Assembly (NCBI GenBank): GCA_964495375.1 | Contig: CAZBWM010000017.1 | Span: 1 to 64,000, forward strand | DNA from: JAIESQ01 sp964495375 | GTDB taxonomy: Bacteria; Planctomycetota; Planctomycetia; Pirellulales; JAEUIK01 | Direction: 5' to 3' | DNA length: 64,000 nucleotides | In this document: positions 1 to 8,364 of the stretch, in pieces | Numbering within the stretch: the stretch's first letter is position 1 | Layout of the letters: each line of letters opens with the position of its first letter | Program-made: the position numbers and the translations under genes | Notes under the pieces: generated by a model | Seen by the model: only the letters and a program-made list of their open reading frames with translations | Told to the model about the DNA's origin: nothing | Databases searched by the model: none

Positions 1-1
1 A

Positions 2-415
2 GTAAGCCCGCCTTCAACCACCCACACACTTTTACAGACAATTTGGGACGGTATCGCTTACTTTCAGGCCGTATCAAATTCCTCCTGGGCACATCATGGC
101 TACTTGGTCGCAGCGGAGATTGATGAAGACGATGATTTGCTGGCTGAGCTCGAGCGTCTTGCGGCATCGTTCGGGATCGGAATCATTCAGCTTCGCTTGT
201 CGGACCTAAGCGAGTCGCAAGTTGTCTATCCCGCGCGCGCCAAAGGCAGCTTGGACTGGGAGACCATCAACAAGTTGTGTGAGGAGAATGATGACTTCCG
301 GACGTTCCTTCAGAGCGTAAAAATCGACGTTAACGCGCGAAAAGTGCATCGCGCCGAGTATGACCCTGTCATCAAGGAAATAGAACTCTATGTGCAGAAG
401 CTCATTCAAGGTTAG
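2..415 (+). CDS. C-terminal part of an HrgA/COG2958-like protein (5' end outside window)
   Basis: The frame is open from the second base of the window to the stop at 413-415, so this is the 3' part of a longer gene; 137 residues are visible. A TTG at 104 could start a short version, but the residues before it (FQAVSNSSWAHHGY) look like continuous protein. The sequence then has an acidic stretch EIDEDDDLL, a hydrophobic strand FGIGIIQLRL and a helical, charged end. This pattern resembles the C-terminal region of COG2958/HrgA-type proteins, some of which are encoded beside restriction-modification genes. The family call is from memory and moderate. No partner gene is visible, because the gene is cut by the window edge and followed by repeats. 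Confidence 0.55.
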   Translation, partial: VSPPSTTHTLLQTIWDGIAYFQAVSNSSWAHHGYLVAAEIDEDDDLLAELERLAASFGIGIIQLRLSDLSESQVVYPARAKGSLDWETINKLCEENDDFRTFLQSVKIDVNARKVHRAEYDPVIKEIELYVQKLIQG

Positions 416-538
416 GCGTCGTCAGCTGATTCTCATCCCCTGAAGAAATCAATCTGACGGAGAGGAACGCGGATAAGTCACCTTTGCCATGTCGCTCAAG
501 GATGCCCTGCACCAGGCAATCCGTATCGGGAGTGAAGC

Positions 539-680
539 CACCCGGACGCAAAACGACCCACCCGGACGCAACCCGGACGATCACCCGGACGCAAAACTCG
601 CGGAGGCCCCTTCGTCCCAAGTTGTATTGTCAACTCGAGTTCGGGTCCAACATCAAAACACCCGGACGCACCCGGACGCA
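539..680. repeat. Dispersed 12-bp direct repeat CACCCGGACGCA (five exact copies)
   Basis: Exact copies begin at 539, 559, 582, 659 and 669. A variant ACCCGGACGA lies at 571-580. Spacing is irregular (20, 23, 77 and 10 bp), so this is neither a clean tandem array nor a CRISPR: the spacers are short and partly repeat-derived. The copies are all in one orientation. Function is unknown; a protein-binding array or decay of a short-repeat element would both fit. Confidence 0.8.
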
Positions 681-702
681 AAATCCCGGAACAGTTTATA
701 GA

Positions 703-744
703 AGAGGCCAGAGGCGAGAGACCAGAGGCCAGAGGCCAGAGAGG
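703..744. repeat. Purine-rich AGAGGCC/AGAGACC repeat
   Basis: The unit AGAGGCC and close variants recur about five times in 42 bp, making a strongly strand-asymmetric, purine-rich tract. No reading frame or palindrome explains it. It looks like a slippage-type low-complexity expansion between two other repeats. Confidence 0.65.
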
Positions 745-835
745 GACGGCCTGCGGCCGGGAGGCTGCCGAGCAGGGAATCAGGAGACCGGGAGTGGCCC
801 GTGATCAGTGGTCAGCGAATGCGGGTGGCGTTGAG

Positions 836-863
836 CCTAGCCCCTAACCCCTAGCCCCTAACC
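836..863 (-). repeat. G-quadruplex-like tandem on the minus strand
   Basis: The plus strand reads CCTAGCCCCTAACC twice in tandem. On the minus strand this gives runs GG, GGGG, GGGG, GGGG, GG separated by TTA or CTA, a telomere-like arrangement able to form a G-quadruplex. It lies just past the yebC stop, so a yebC transcript would carry it in its 3' end. Folding is predicted from the pattern only. Confidence 0.6.
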
Positions 864-884
864 TCTGACCCTTGCCCCCTCACC

Positions 885-1613
885 CTACTCCCCACTCGGC
901 AGCTCGACATTATGGAACACGTCCTGCACGTCGTCGCAGTCGTTGAGCATGCCCAGAAACTTCTCGAACTGCGGCAGGTCGTCGGCGCTTAACACTTTGC
1001 TTTGCTGCGGCAGGAACGTGATCTCCTGCGTCTCCAGCTCGACGCCCGGGAACGCCTGCTGGAAGGCGGTCTTGGCTTTGAAGAATTCCTCGGGCGGGGC
1101 GAAGACCGTCACGTTCCCACCCTCGCACTCGATTTCCGTGATGTTGACGTCGGCATTGAGCATCGCCTCGAGCACCTGCTCTTCGTTGTCTCCCTTGAAG
1201 GAGAGGACCGCCAGGTGATCGAACGACAGGGCGACCGACCCGCTGGCGGCTAGTTTGGAGCCGGTTTTGGTGAAACAACTGCGGACCTCGGAGATTGTCC
1301 GCTGGTTGTTGTCAGTCAGGCAATCGACGATGACCAGCGAGCCGCCGGGGCCGAACCCCTCGTAGCGGCACGGCAGAAAGTCCTCGCCGCCGACGCCGCG
1401 GGCTTTTTGAATCGCCTTGTCGATCACGTGGCCAGGCACCTGGTCGCGCTTGGCCTTCTCGATCGTGGCCCGCAACGAAGGGTTGAGCTCGGGGTCGGCG
1501 ACGCCGTTTTTGGCGGCGACGTACAAGAGCTTGCCATACTTCGAGTAGAGCTTGGTCTTTTGCGCGGCGGTCTTAAAAATCGCGTTCTTGCGATTCTCGA
1601 AATTTCGTCCCAT
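885..1613 (-). CDS. yebC: YebC/TACO1-family regulatory protein
   Basis: This encodes a cytoplasmic YebC/TACO1-family protein of 242 residues, the normal family length. Members have been described as transcriptional regulators and, more recently, as factors that help ribosomes through difficult peptide sequences; the sequence does not decide between these. The N-terminal GRNFENRKNA and a Lys-rich helical domain to about residue 80 match the family. They are followed by YEGFGPGG at 84-91, DNNQRTISEVR at 101-111 and KTGSKLAASGSVALSFD at about 116-132, the conserved core of domains two and three. The ATG at 1613 begins the conserved N-terminus, so the start is secure. The katG gene lies upstream on the same strand, about 200 bp away, so co-transcription is possible but unproven. 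Confidence 0.93.
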   Translation of the reverse strand: MGRNFENRKNAIFKTAAQKTKLYSKYGKLLYVAAKNGVADPELNPSLRATIEKAKRDQVPGHVIDKAIQKARGVGGEDFLPCRYEGFGPGGSLVIVDCLTDNNQRTISEVRSCFTKTGSKLAASGSVALSFDHLAVLSFKGDNEEQVLEAMLNADVNITEIECEGGNVTVFAPPEEFFKAKTAFQQAFPGVELETQEITFLPQQSKVLSADDLPQFEKFLGMLNDCDDVQDVFHNVELPSGE

Positions 1614-1816
1614 GTCGATTCCCGCTATTCAATTGTCGTGGCCAGGCCGCCCGGATTCGCGAATCGGCCGCGGCGACCGCAATTCTAACGGATTTCGGCA
1701 ATTTTTCGCGGGGGGGCAGGCAGACCACGTGGCCAGGCGCAAAGCGATCGGCTGGGCGACCCGCCCGCGAATGGCGTCCCGCCTGCGGTGAGCTTGTCGA
1801 ACCGCGACCCTGTGGC

Positions 1817-3997
1817 TCAGGCCAGGTCGAACCGATCGAGGTTCATCACCTTGGTCCAGGCCGCGACAAAGTCGTGGACGAACTTCTGCTGCGCGTCCGA
1901 GCTGCCGTAAACTTCGGCCACGGCCCGGAGTTGCGAGTTCGACCCGAACACCAGATCGACGCGAGTGCCGGTCCACTTCGGGCTGCCCGACTTGCGATCG
2001 CGCCCTGCGAACAGGTCGGCCTCGTTGGTGGTGGGCTGCCAGGCGGTGCTCATGTCCAACAGGTTGACGAAGAAGTCGTTGGTCAGCGTTTCTGGTCGCT
2101 TGGTGAAGACACCATGCTGGCTGCCGTCGGCGTTGGTCTTCAGCACGCGCAGGCCGCCGACCAGCACCGTCATCTCCGGCGCGGTCAGCGTGAGCAGTTG
2201 TGCCTTGTCGATCAACAGCGCCTCGGCCGAGACGGTGTACCGCCCCTTGAGATAGTTGCGAAAGCCGTCGGCGATCGGCTCGAGCACGGCGAACGACTCC
2301 ACATCGGTCTGCTCCTGCGAGGCGTCGGTGCGCCCCGGCGTGAACGGCACCGAGATCGCGTGGCCGGCGTTCTTGGCCGCTTGCTCGACCGCGGCGCAAC
2401 CGCCCAGCACGATCAGATCGGCCAGCGAGACCCGCTTGCCCCGGGTCGCGGCACTATTGAAGGCCGCCTGAATTCCTTCGAGCGACTTGAGCACCTTTGC
2501 CAGTTGCGCCGGCTGATTGACTTGCCAGTCTTTCTGAGGCGCCAGGCGGATGCGGGCGCCGTTCGCCCCGCCGCGCTTGTCCGAACCACGGAACGTCGAC
2601 GCCGACGCCCACGCCGTTGAAACCAGTTCCGAGATCGACAGGCCTGCGCCCAGGATCGTCCCTTTGAGCGAGGCTATGTCCCCGGCGTCGATCAGTTTGT
2701 GATCCACCTTCGGCACGGGATCTTGCCAGATCAGCTCTTCGGCAGGAACTTCGGGGCCGAGATAACGTGCACGCGGGCCCATGTCGCGATGCGTCAGCTT
2801 GAACCACGCCCGGGCGAATGCGTCGGCGAACTGATCGGGATGGGCCATAAAGTGCCGCGAGATTTTTTCATACGCCGGATCAAAGCGCAAGGCCAGGTCG
2901 GTCGTCAGCATCGACGGCGCAATCTTCTTCGCCGGATCGAAAGCGTGTGGCACGGTGCCGGCTCCGGCGCCGTTCTTCGGCTTCCACTGATTGGCGCCGG
3001 CCGGGCTCTTCGTCAGTTCCCACTCGTAGCCGAACAAGTGCTTGAAGAAGTCGTTGCCCCACTTGGTCGGCGTCGTGGTCCAGGTGACTTCCAATCCGCT
3101 GGTGATCGCGTCGGCGCCGGTGCCGGTGCCAAAGTTGTTCTTCCAGCCGAAGCCTTGCTCGTCGAGGCCGGCTGCTTCGGGATCGGGCCCCACGTGCGAC
3201 GCGGGAGCCGCGCCGTGCGTCTTGCCGAAGGTGTGGCCGCCAGCGATCAGCGCCACCGTCTCCTCGTCGTTCATCGCCATCCGCTTGAAGGTCTCGCGGA
3301 TGTCGCGGGCGGCGGCCACCGGGTCTGGGTTGCCGTTGGGCCCCTCCGGATTGACGTAAATCAAACCCATCTGCACGGCTGCTAGTGGATTCTCCAGTTG
3401 GCGATCACCGGTGTAGCGTTCGTCACCCAACCAGGTTTTTTCAGACCCCCAGTAGATGTCGCGATCAGGCTCCCAGGTATCCTCGCGACCGCCGCCAAAG
3501 CCGAAGGTCTTCAGCCCCATCGTCTCGAGCGCGACGTTGCCCGTCAGGATGAACAAGTCGGCCCAGGAGATCTTGCGGCCGTACTTCTGCTTGATTGGCC
3601 ACAGCAGCCGGCGCGCCTTGTCGAGACTGACGTTGTCGGGCCAACTGTCAAGCGGTGCGAAGCGCTGTTGCCCTCGCCCTGCGCCACCGCGGCCGTCGCC
3701 GATGCGGTACGTGCCGGCCCCGTGCCACGACATGCGAATAAAGAACGGCCCGTAGTTGCCGAAGTCGGCCGGCCACCACTCTTGCGAGTCGGTCATCACG
3801 GCCGCCAAATCGCGCTTCACCGCCGCCAGGTCGAGGCTCTTGAATTCCTTCGCGTAGTCGAAGCCCTCATCCATCGGGTCCGACTTCGCCGAATGCTGGC
3901 TCAGCAACTCGAGCTTCAGTGCGTTGGGCCACCAGTCGCGATTGGTCGTGCCGCCACCGGCCGTGTGATTAAAAGGGCATTGCGTTGCGGTTGCCAT
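1817..3997 (-). CDS. katG: Catalase-peroxidase KatG
   Basis: This encodes a bifunctional haem catalase-peroxidase of 726 residues, the full length for KatG, which removes hydrogen peroxide in the cytoplasm. The distal haem pocket is visible as RMSWHGAGTYR with Arg88, Trp91 and His92. Tyr214 lies in GLIYVNPEGPNG. The proximal His255 is in GGHTFGKTHG, with Met240 fifteen residues before it. Trp91, Tyr214 and Met240 are therefore in place for the Met-Tyr-Trp adduct needed for catalase activity. Both the N-terminal catalytic and C-terminal peroxidase-like halves are complete. No OxyR, PerR or Fur gene is adjacent, and I saw no clear operator in the roughly 290 bp upstream. The next gene, encoding a DUF1559 protein, is on the same strand but well separated, so katG is probably a single transcription unit. 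Confidence 0.97.
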   Translation of the reverse strand: MATATQCPFNHTAGGGTTNRDWWPNALKLELLSQHSAKSDPMDEGFDYAKEFKSLDLAAVKRDLAAVMTDSQEWWPADFGNYGPFFIRMSWHGAGTYRIGDGRGGAGRGQQRFAPLDSWPDNVSLDKARRLLWPIKQKYGRKISWADLFILTGNVALETMGLKTFGFGGGREDTWEPDRDIYWGSEKTWLGDERYTGDRQLENPLAAVQMGLIYVNPEGPNGNPDPVAAARDIRETFKRMAMNDEETVALIAGGHTFGKTHGAAPASHVGPDPEAAGLDEQGFGWKNNFGTGTGADAITSGLEVTWTTTPTKWGNDFFKHLFGYEWELTKSPAGANQWKPKNGAGAGTVPHAFDPAKKIAPSMLTTDLALRFDPAYEKISRHFMAHPDQFADAFARAWFKLTHRDMGPRARYLGPEVPAEELIWQDPVPKVDHKLIDAGDIASLKGTILGAGLSISELVSTAWASASTFRGSDKRGGANGARIRLAPQKDWQVNQPAQLAKVLKSLEGIQAAFNSAATRGKRVSLADLIVLGGCAAVEQAAKNAGHAISVPFTPGRTDASQEQTDVESFAVLEPIADGFRNYLKGRYTVSAEALLIDKAQLLTLTAPEMTVLVGGLRVLKTNADGSQHGVFTKRPETLTNDFFVNLLDMSTAWQPTTNEADLFAGRDRKSGSPKWTGTRVDLVFGSNSQLRAVAEVYGSSDAQQKFVHDFVAAWTKVMNLDRFDLA

Positions 3998-4290
3998 GGG
4001 TGATCTCGTTCAGCAGTGTCAGATTGTGAAGTTTGTTGGTCAGAGCGGCGTTGGGGTGAGTGGCCCGCCGCAAGAATCTGGTCGACAGTGGCTCAATTTG
4101 GCATTCGTCGCGGTGGACAGTGCGTACAATGAGGACGTCAGCACGCTATTTCGGTCTCCGCGACGAGCGATTCTTAACGGCTGGAATCGTAACGCGAGCC
4201 GCCCCGACAAACAACCACGCACATTGGGGGCGATTCGACGCTATATAGTCCGAGAGCAGGTGCTCGACCGCCGCGTCAAATTGCCCGCCG

Positions 4291-5289
4291 CTAGTCGCCA
4301 GCCCGCGTCGATAGCGAGTGCAGCACCGCTTGCTCGGTCTGCGAAGCCAAGAATCGCAGGCTGCCGTCGGCAAAACAGAAATTGGCCCCGGCAGGGTGCT
4401 CGCTGCCGTACGCGCAGAGCCGCAGATCGACGTAAGCCTGAAAGTCGTTGAACGAATCGGCCGGCGGCGTTTGGCCCGCACGGTCGGTGAACGAGAAAGG
4501 CAATCGGTAATTGAGCGGCGCATGCGCGCTCATCGTCACATGGCCGATCATTTTGCGGCTAGTCGACGCGCCCCACCAACCTTGCTCGAGGAGCGGTTCG
4601 CCGTACCTGGCTTCATTAAACGTGAGGTAGTTCAGATCGCTGTGCGAACGCTCCCCGAACAGAATCGTGTTGCTCAGCCCATCGCGAATATCGCGCGGCG
4701 CGACTGGCCGCTGTTTCAGCTTCGGTTCCGATGCTTCGCCCGTCGTGTGAAAAACCCCGTCGGCCGTCGATTGCAGTGGAAAGTACGATCGCGACCCGCC
4801 GTTACCGCCGTAGCTCCCAAGGCCGTAGTGCCAGTTCCGGCTCGCCATCACGATGGGGTTCTGCGGTATATCATCCGAAGGGCAGAGCAGTATCGGCAGC
4901 ACCACGGCGGTGTTCGAGCGGGCTCCTTGATCGGCGTTATGGATTGGGTCGTCGTAGTTCCAGTTGACGAGCACCTGGTTCTGCTCGAGGTAAGGCAACA
5001 GATAAGCAAACAAGGGGATCCCGCGGTAGGCCACGGCCGAGTTAAAAAACCATTGCTTCACGCCGGGCGGAAAGCTCCCCTTGGCGTTTTCAAAGCTGGT
5101 CGCCGCCACACCCAATTGCCGCAACTGACTGGCACATTGCGTGCGGCGCCCCGCTTCTCGGGCCATTTGCACCGCCGGAAGCAAGATCGCCAGCAGCAGC
5201 CCGATAATGGCGACCACGACCAGCAATTCGACGAGCGTGAAGCCGCGTCGCGGCGAGCTGCTGGTCGTGGCCGGTCGAGCCATTCGCAT
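4291..5289 (-). CDS. DUF1559 domain protein with type II pseudopilin-like N-terminus
   Basis: This 332-residue protein belongs to the DUF1559 family, greatly expanded in planctomycetes. It starts with a short basic leader and a prepilin-peptidase motif: cleavage would fall between Gly16 and Phe17 of RRGFTLVELLVVVAIIGLL. The mature protein would have Glu at position 5 and a single membrane-spanning helix. The remainder is a large extracytoplasmic domain ending with the family's C-terminal H-X9-DG pattern (HPAGANFCFADGS). The role of the family is not known; type II secretion or surface-fibre assembly is usually suggested. An AAGGG lies 8 nt before the ATG at 5289. It is encoded immediately after a PEP-CTERM protein on the same strand, 18 bp apart, so the two probably form an operon of exported proteins. 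Confidence 0.92.
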   Translation of the reverse strand: MRMARPATTSSSPRRGFTLVELLVVVAIIGLLLAILLPAVQMAREAGRRTQCASQLRQLGVAATSFENAKGSFPPGVKQWFFNSAVAYRGIPLFAYLLPYLEQNQVLVNWNYDDPIHNADQGARSNTAVVLPILLCPSDDIPQNPIVMASRNWHYGLGSYGGNGGSRSYFPLQSTADGVFHTTGEASEPKLKQRPVAPRDIRDGLSNTILFGERSHSDLNYLTFNEARYGEPLLEQGWWGASTSRKMIGHVTMSAHAPLNYRLPFSFTDRAGQTPPADSFNDFQAYVDLRLCAYGSEHPAGANFCFADGSLRFLASQTEQAVLHSLSTRAGD

Positions 5290-5307
5290 GCCGGTGCCCT
5301 TGCGGGG

Positions 5308-6114
5308 TTAACTGCGCGGCGCAAAACGCCGGCGACGAATCGCCGCCAAGCAAAGGCCCATCAATCCACAAACGCTCAGTGCCAGGCTCGAGGGCTCGGG
5401 AATCACGTACGTCACCGACAACACAGGAGGAACATTCGGCAACGTGGTCGACTCGCCACTGTTGAAGCGCTTGGCGCTTTGGCCGCGCGTCTCGTCGCCG
5501 AGCACAAACCAACCAAAGTTGGTCGACGGGCTGTCGAGCCACGCTTGCACGTCGACGATCATCTGCGGGTCGGTCCAAGTGAAAAGCTGCCCGCCACCGA
5601 GATCGTCGGAGACCACGGCCGAGCCGCTGATGGTGCCGCTGTAGTCGCCGCCCGGGTTAGTCCATTTTTTCGAATCGTCGTTGAAGAAGCGGTAGTACCA
5701 CGTGGCGTCGTCGGTCGTGGCGGTAGCTCCCATGCCGCCATTCTGGAACGAAGTCCCTTCGCCCCAAGAATTCAGCGCGGTATGCAGTACGACGACGGGG
5801 TCTCCGTTCAGTCCCATCACGTCGCGCATCGTCAAACTAACAGAAGTGATCTTGGCGCCGGCCGGAATCTTCGAGGCGATATCAAACTGGATCAGCCCGC
5901 GGCGAATGCTGATCGTGGCCGGCCCCTGGCCATCCTGATTCGTGCGGCCGACGAAGATGTCCCCTTGCCCGTTGCTTAGTTGTTTTGTGATGTCGGTCGC
6001 CTGGATGATAGTGTTATCTTGGCTCGGATTGAAGGTTTCGACGATCGGCGCAGCGACAGCCGCTCGTGCCAAGACGGTAACAAGTGCGAAGGCCAGCAAA
6101 GTTGCAGTGCGCAT
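5308..6114 (-). CDS. DNRLRE-type secreted protein with PEP-CTERM anchor
   Basis: This 268-residue exported protein begins with a Sec signal peptide (MRTATLLAFALVTVLARAAVA, cleavage before AAP or AP). The middle is a beta-sandwich-like region with repeated short hydrophobic strands (ISIRRGLIQFDIAS, SVSLTMRDVM, VLHTALNSWGEG, VQAWLDSPSTNFGWFVL) typical of DNRLRE domains. It ends with VIPEPSSLAL, a hydrophobic helix and RRRR, a classic PEP-CTERM exosortase signal. The open frame continues upstream to 6324, but the ATG at 6114 begins the signal peptide and has GGAG about ten bases before it, so I start there. It is divergent from the XRE regulator gene at 6357, and the DUF1559 gene follows 18 bp downstream. 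Confidence 0.85.
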   Translation of the reverse strand: MRTATLLAFALVTVLARAAVAAPIVETFNPSQDNTIIQATDITKQLSNGQGDIFVGRTNQDGQGPATISIRRGLIQFDIASKIPAGAKITSVSLTMRDVMGLNGDPVVVLHTALNSWGEGTSFQNGGMGATATTDDATWYYRFFNDDSKKWTNPGGDYSGTISGSAVVSDDLGGGQLFTWTDPQMIVDVQAWLDSPSTNFGWFVLGDETRGQSAKRFNSGESTTLPNVPPVLSVTYVIPEPSSLALSVCGLMGLCLAAIRRRRFAPRS

Positions 6115-6311
6115 GGAGGTTCTCCGGCGGGCGGTGACGATAAGCGGCCAGATCCGTGGCCGAGAAGTTGGTAGTGCCAGGGGGAAATCGCTGGGCCACA
6201 GGACGAGCGCGGCGCATTTGCGGCGCCGGTGACCTGAGCTCAAGACGAGCGCGATCGCGCAAGCGACCCCAATCGGAAGGAACGAACTGACTGCCAGTGA
6301 GGTGGCAAGAT

Positions 6312-6345
6312 TTGCCGACGGCACGATAGTATCAGTATAATGATA
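6312..6345 (+). promoter_or_regulatory. Sigma-70-type promoter overlapped by a TATCA-N6-TGATA palindrome
   Basis: TTGCCG at 6312-6317 and TATAAT at 6336-6341 are separated by 18 bp, a good vegetative promoter. A perfect inverted repeat TATCA-GTATAA-TGATA (6330-6345) covers the -10 box. Bound repressor would block this promoter. It lies directly before the gene for a DNA-binding XRE regulator, so autoregulation is the simple reading. It also lies about 220 bp upstream of the divergent PEP-CTERM gene. Confidence 0.6.
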
Positions 6346-6356
6346 GGATCATGTCA

Positions 6357-7406
6357 ATGCCCGAAGCGCAAAATTTGGTTCGCCAGCGCCGCATCGCCCG
6401 GGGCTGGTCCCAGCAAGAACTAGCCGACCGCAGTGGGCTCTCCCGGGCCGGCGTCAGTGCCATTGAAGCGGGCCGGCTCACTCCTTCGGTCGCAGCGGCC
6501 CTGCAATTGGCCAGAGCGCTCGACTGCACGGTCGAGGCTTTGTTTTCACCCGCCGAACCGCCGGCGACCACAATCGACTGGGGCGTTCCGCCCACGAATG
6601 CTCGGGCTCGCTACTGGACCGCCAAAGTGGGCGCCCACCTCTTCGGCTACCCGGTCGAAGACGACTCACCACAACTCGAATGGCACGATGGCGTCGCCGA
6701 CGCCGGCGCTGTGGCGGCGTGCGACGCCGCGCTTGCCGAACGAACCCTGGTAATCGCCGGCTGCGATCCGGCCGCTAGTTTGCTAGCCGCCGAGTACGCC
6801 CGGCAATTTCAGTTCCGCTTGATTGTGTTGCGGCGCAGCAGCCGCGCGGCGCTCGAATTGTTGGCGGCCGACAAGGTGCATGCCGCGGGCGTCCATCTCG
6901 GCCAGGCCGGTGGCCGCGGCACGGAGAACTCACGCGCGGCGAAGGCCACGATTGGCAACTCGTGTCGCGTGGTGCGCGTCGCGCGCTGGGAAGAAGGTTT
7001 GGCGCTCAGCCCTCAGGTGAAAGTTGCCAGCACCCAGTCTCTGGCCCGGCCCGCCACGCGCTGGGTGGGGCGCGAAGAAGGCTCCGGCGCCCGGCAATGT
7101 CAGGACGAAGTTCTCGCAGGTCGCCCGGCGCCACGCCACGTCGCATTCGATCATCGCAGCGTGGCGGCCGCCATCCGCTCAGGTTGGGCCGACGTCGGAC
7201 CCTGTTTGCGATTGACGAGCGAAGAGGCAGGCTTGAAGTTCATCAAGATGCACGCCAAGGATTACGACCTCTGCTTTGCTAGCGAGATCGAGTCCGACCC
7301 GCGACTGGCCGCACTTTTGGCCACGCTCCGCTCACGCCGCTTTCGCACGCGCTTGGCCGAGTTGCCCGGCTACGCCAGCGATCGCACAGGGGAACTCGTT
7401 GGATAG
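6357..7406 (+). CDS. XRE-family regulator fused to a molybdate-type substrate-binding domain
   Basis: The protein (349 residues) has an N-terminal XRE helix-turn-helix: LVRQRRIARGWSQQELADRSGLS, then GVSAIEAGRLTPS, at about residues 6-45. It continues into a periplasmic-binding-protein-like domain without a signal peptide. This architecture (HTH plus COG1910-like molybdate-binding domain) is known as a cytoplasmic sensor of an oxyanion or related ligand. I chose the ATG at 6357 over the one at 6351, because AGGA at 6345-6348 is 8 nt before 6357 but only 2 nt before 6351. The -10 box at 6336-6341 implies a very short leader. Likely autoregulated through the palindrome at 6330-6345. A tungstate-type binding protein gene lies 1.3 kb away, which supports an oxyanion theme, but no permease or ATPase gene is nearby. 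Confidence 0.85.
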   Translation: MPEAQNLVRQRRIARGWSQQELADRSGLSRAGVSAIEAGRLTPSVAAALQLARALDCTVEALFSPAEPPATTIDWGVPPTNARARYWTAKVGAHLFGYPVEDDSPQLEWHDGVADAGAVAACDAALAERTLVIAGCDPAASLLAAEYARQFQFRLIVLRRSSRAALELLAADKVHAAGVHLGQAGGRGTENSRAAKATIGNSCRVVRVARWEEGLALSPQVKVASTQSLARPATRWVGREEGSGARQCQDEVLAGRPAPRHVAFDHRSVAAAIRSGWADVGPCLRLTSEEAGLKFIKMHAKDYDLCFASEIESDPRLAALLATLRSRRFRTRLAELPGYASDRTGELVG

Positions 7407-7443
7407 TTCATGGACGTGTCAAATCGACCATAGGCAGCTTTTG

Positions 7444-8364
7444 TTAGGCAGCGTGACAATGACGAGACGTACTCAGCCAGTCACCAAGGTCCCGGCCGAG
7501 CAATTGGCTGAGACGCTCGATGTCGGGTGTCAGCTCGGCGACGAGTTCCCGACGCAAAGATTCGGCCAGAGGTCGTCGCGGCGCATAACTGATGTTCCAT
7601 CGCGAAATCGAGTCGCGGACGCGCTGCCGCAGACCAGGCATTGGGATCAACGAACGCGCCAGAGTGCGTGCCCACGGCGGACGCTGCTTGAGGATTCGCC
7701 GGATGTGGAGACTGCGAACTCGCTTATTTGGGTTGATCAACCCAAACTCGGGACGAAAGTTGGGAGCGACATTCAGGAATCCAAGTAGCTTCTGATACAC
7801 CCCAGGCAAGTCTTGCCGAAGATCGTCGAACAGAATCACGTGCACTTGGCTCGCGGGAAAGCACTTCAAGTACCGTTCGACTTGTTCCGCGTACTTGACG
7901 ATGTCTCGGTAAAAGAAGAGCTTTTTGGGCGTGTTAGTGGGCGGAATGTGCTGGCCACATCGGCGCGCTGCTTCCAGTTGAAGTGCTTTGCGAAAGTCGG
8001 TCACGTTCTCCATCTGTTGGTAGAGATACTCGCTATGCAGCGCGTACATCATCTCCGCCGGATCGCGCAGCATGATGACGATCTTCGCGTCAGGATGCTC
8101 CCGGCGAATCTCGCTGGCCGCGCGCGTGGAATAGAGCGACCAGATACAAGTCTCGCCGACGCACTGCTCCGCGTCCGCGCGTTGAAAGAGTGCCGCGTGT
8201 TCTTCAGCGGTGAGTTGGCTGGCCAAATCGTTCAAGTCGCTCCCGTAATAATGCAACTCTTTTCGCTCGGGCAGATAGATTTCTGGGTGGCCGCGCAAGA
8301 ACGCATGCATCGCAGTGGTGCCGCACTTGGGGGCACCGACGATCAAGAAACCAAGGTGAGCCAT
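7444..8364 (-). CDS. Sulfotransferase-domain protein
   Basis: A 306-residue PAPS-dependent sulfotransferase-like protein, probably cytoplasmic. The 5'-phosphosulfate-binding loop is GAPKCGTT at residues 10-17, right after the N-terminal strand LGFLIVG. The 3'-phosphate-binding region is recognisable as VIMLRDPAEMMYALHSEYL. The C-terminal part holds a basic, Arg-rich segment (NPNKRVRSLHIRRILKQRPPW) often seen in heparan/NodH-like members. The acceptor cannot be told from sequence; planctomycetes carry many such genes, often for surface polysaccharide. I use the ATG at 8364 because it directly precedes the nucleotide-binding strand; a TTG at 8397 would add 11 unlikely residues. It is convergent with the XRE-regulator gene and divergent from the binding-protein gene. 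Confidence 0.88.
   Translation of the reverse strand: MAHLGFLIVGAPKCGTTAMHAFLRGHPEIYLPERKELHYYGSDLNDLASQLTAEEHAALFQRADAEQCVGETCIWSLYSTRAASEIRREHPDAKIVIMLRDPAEMMYALHSEYLYQQMENVTDFRKALQLEAARRCGQHIPPTNTPKKLFFYRDIVKYAEQVERYLKCFPASQVHVILFDDLRQDLPGVYQKLLGFLNVAPNFRPEFGLINPNKRVRSLHIRRILKQRPPWARTLARSLIPMPGLRQRVRDSISRWNISYAPRRPLAESLRRELVAELTPDIERLSQLLGRDLGDWLSTSRHCHAA

Larger units (their letters stand above)
416..884. other. Gene-free, repeat-rich intergenic stretch
   Basis: No convincing gene lies between the HrgA-like stop and the yebC stop. The stretch holds three kinds of repeat in order: a 12-bp CACCCGGACGCA repeat (539-680), a purine repeat based on AGAGGCC (703-744) and a C-rich tandem (836-863). 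Short open frames across it only translate the repeats (HPDA/PDAK units), so I do not call them genes. Confidence 0.7.

Noticed and set aside
539..680. 12-bp repeats considered as a CRISPR array
   Set aside because: Repeats are too short, spacing is irregular, spacers are partly repeat-derived, and no cas genes are near.
4318..5979. Long plus-strand open frame (553 codons) opposite the DUF1559 and DNRLRE genes
   Set aside because: It is an antisense shadow of GC-rich codons: its translation is Arg/Ala/Pro-rich without domains, while the minus strand shows clear family motifs and signal peptides.
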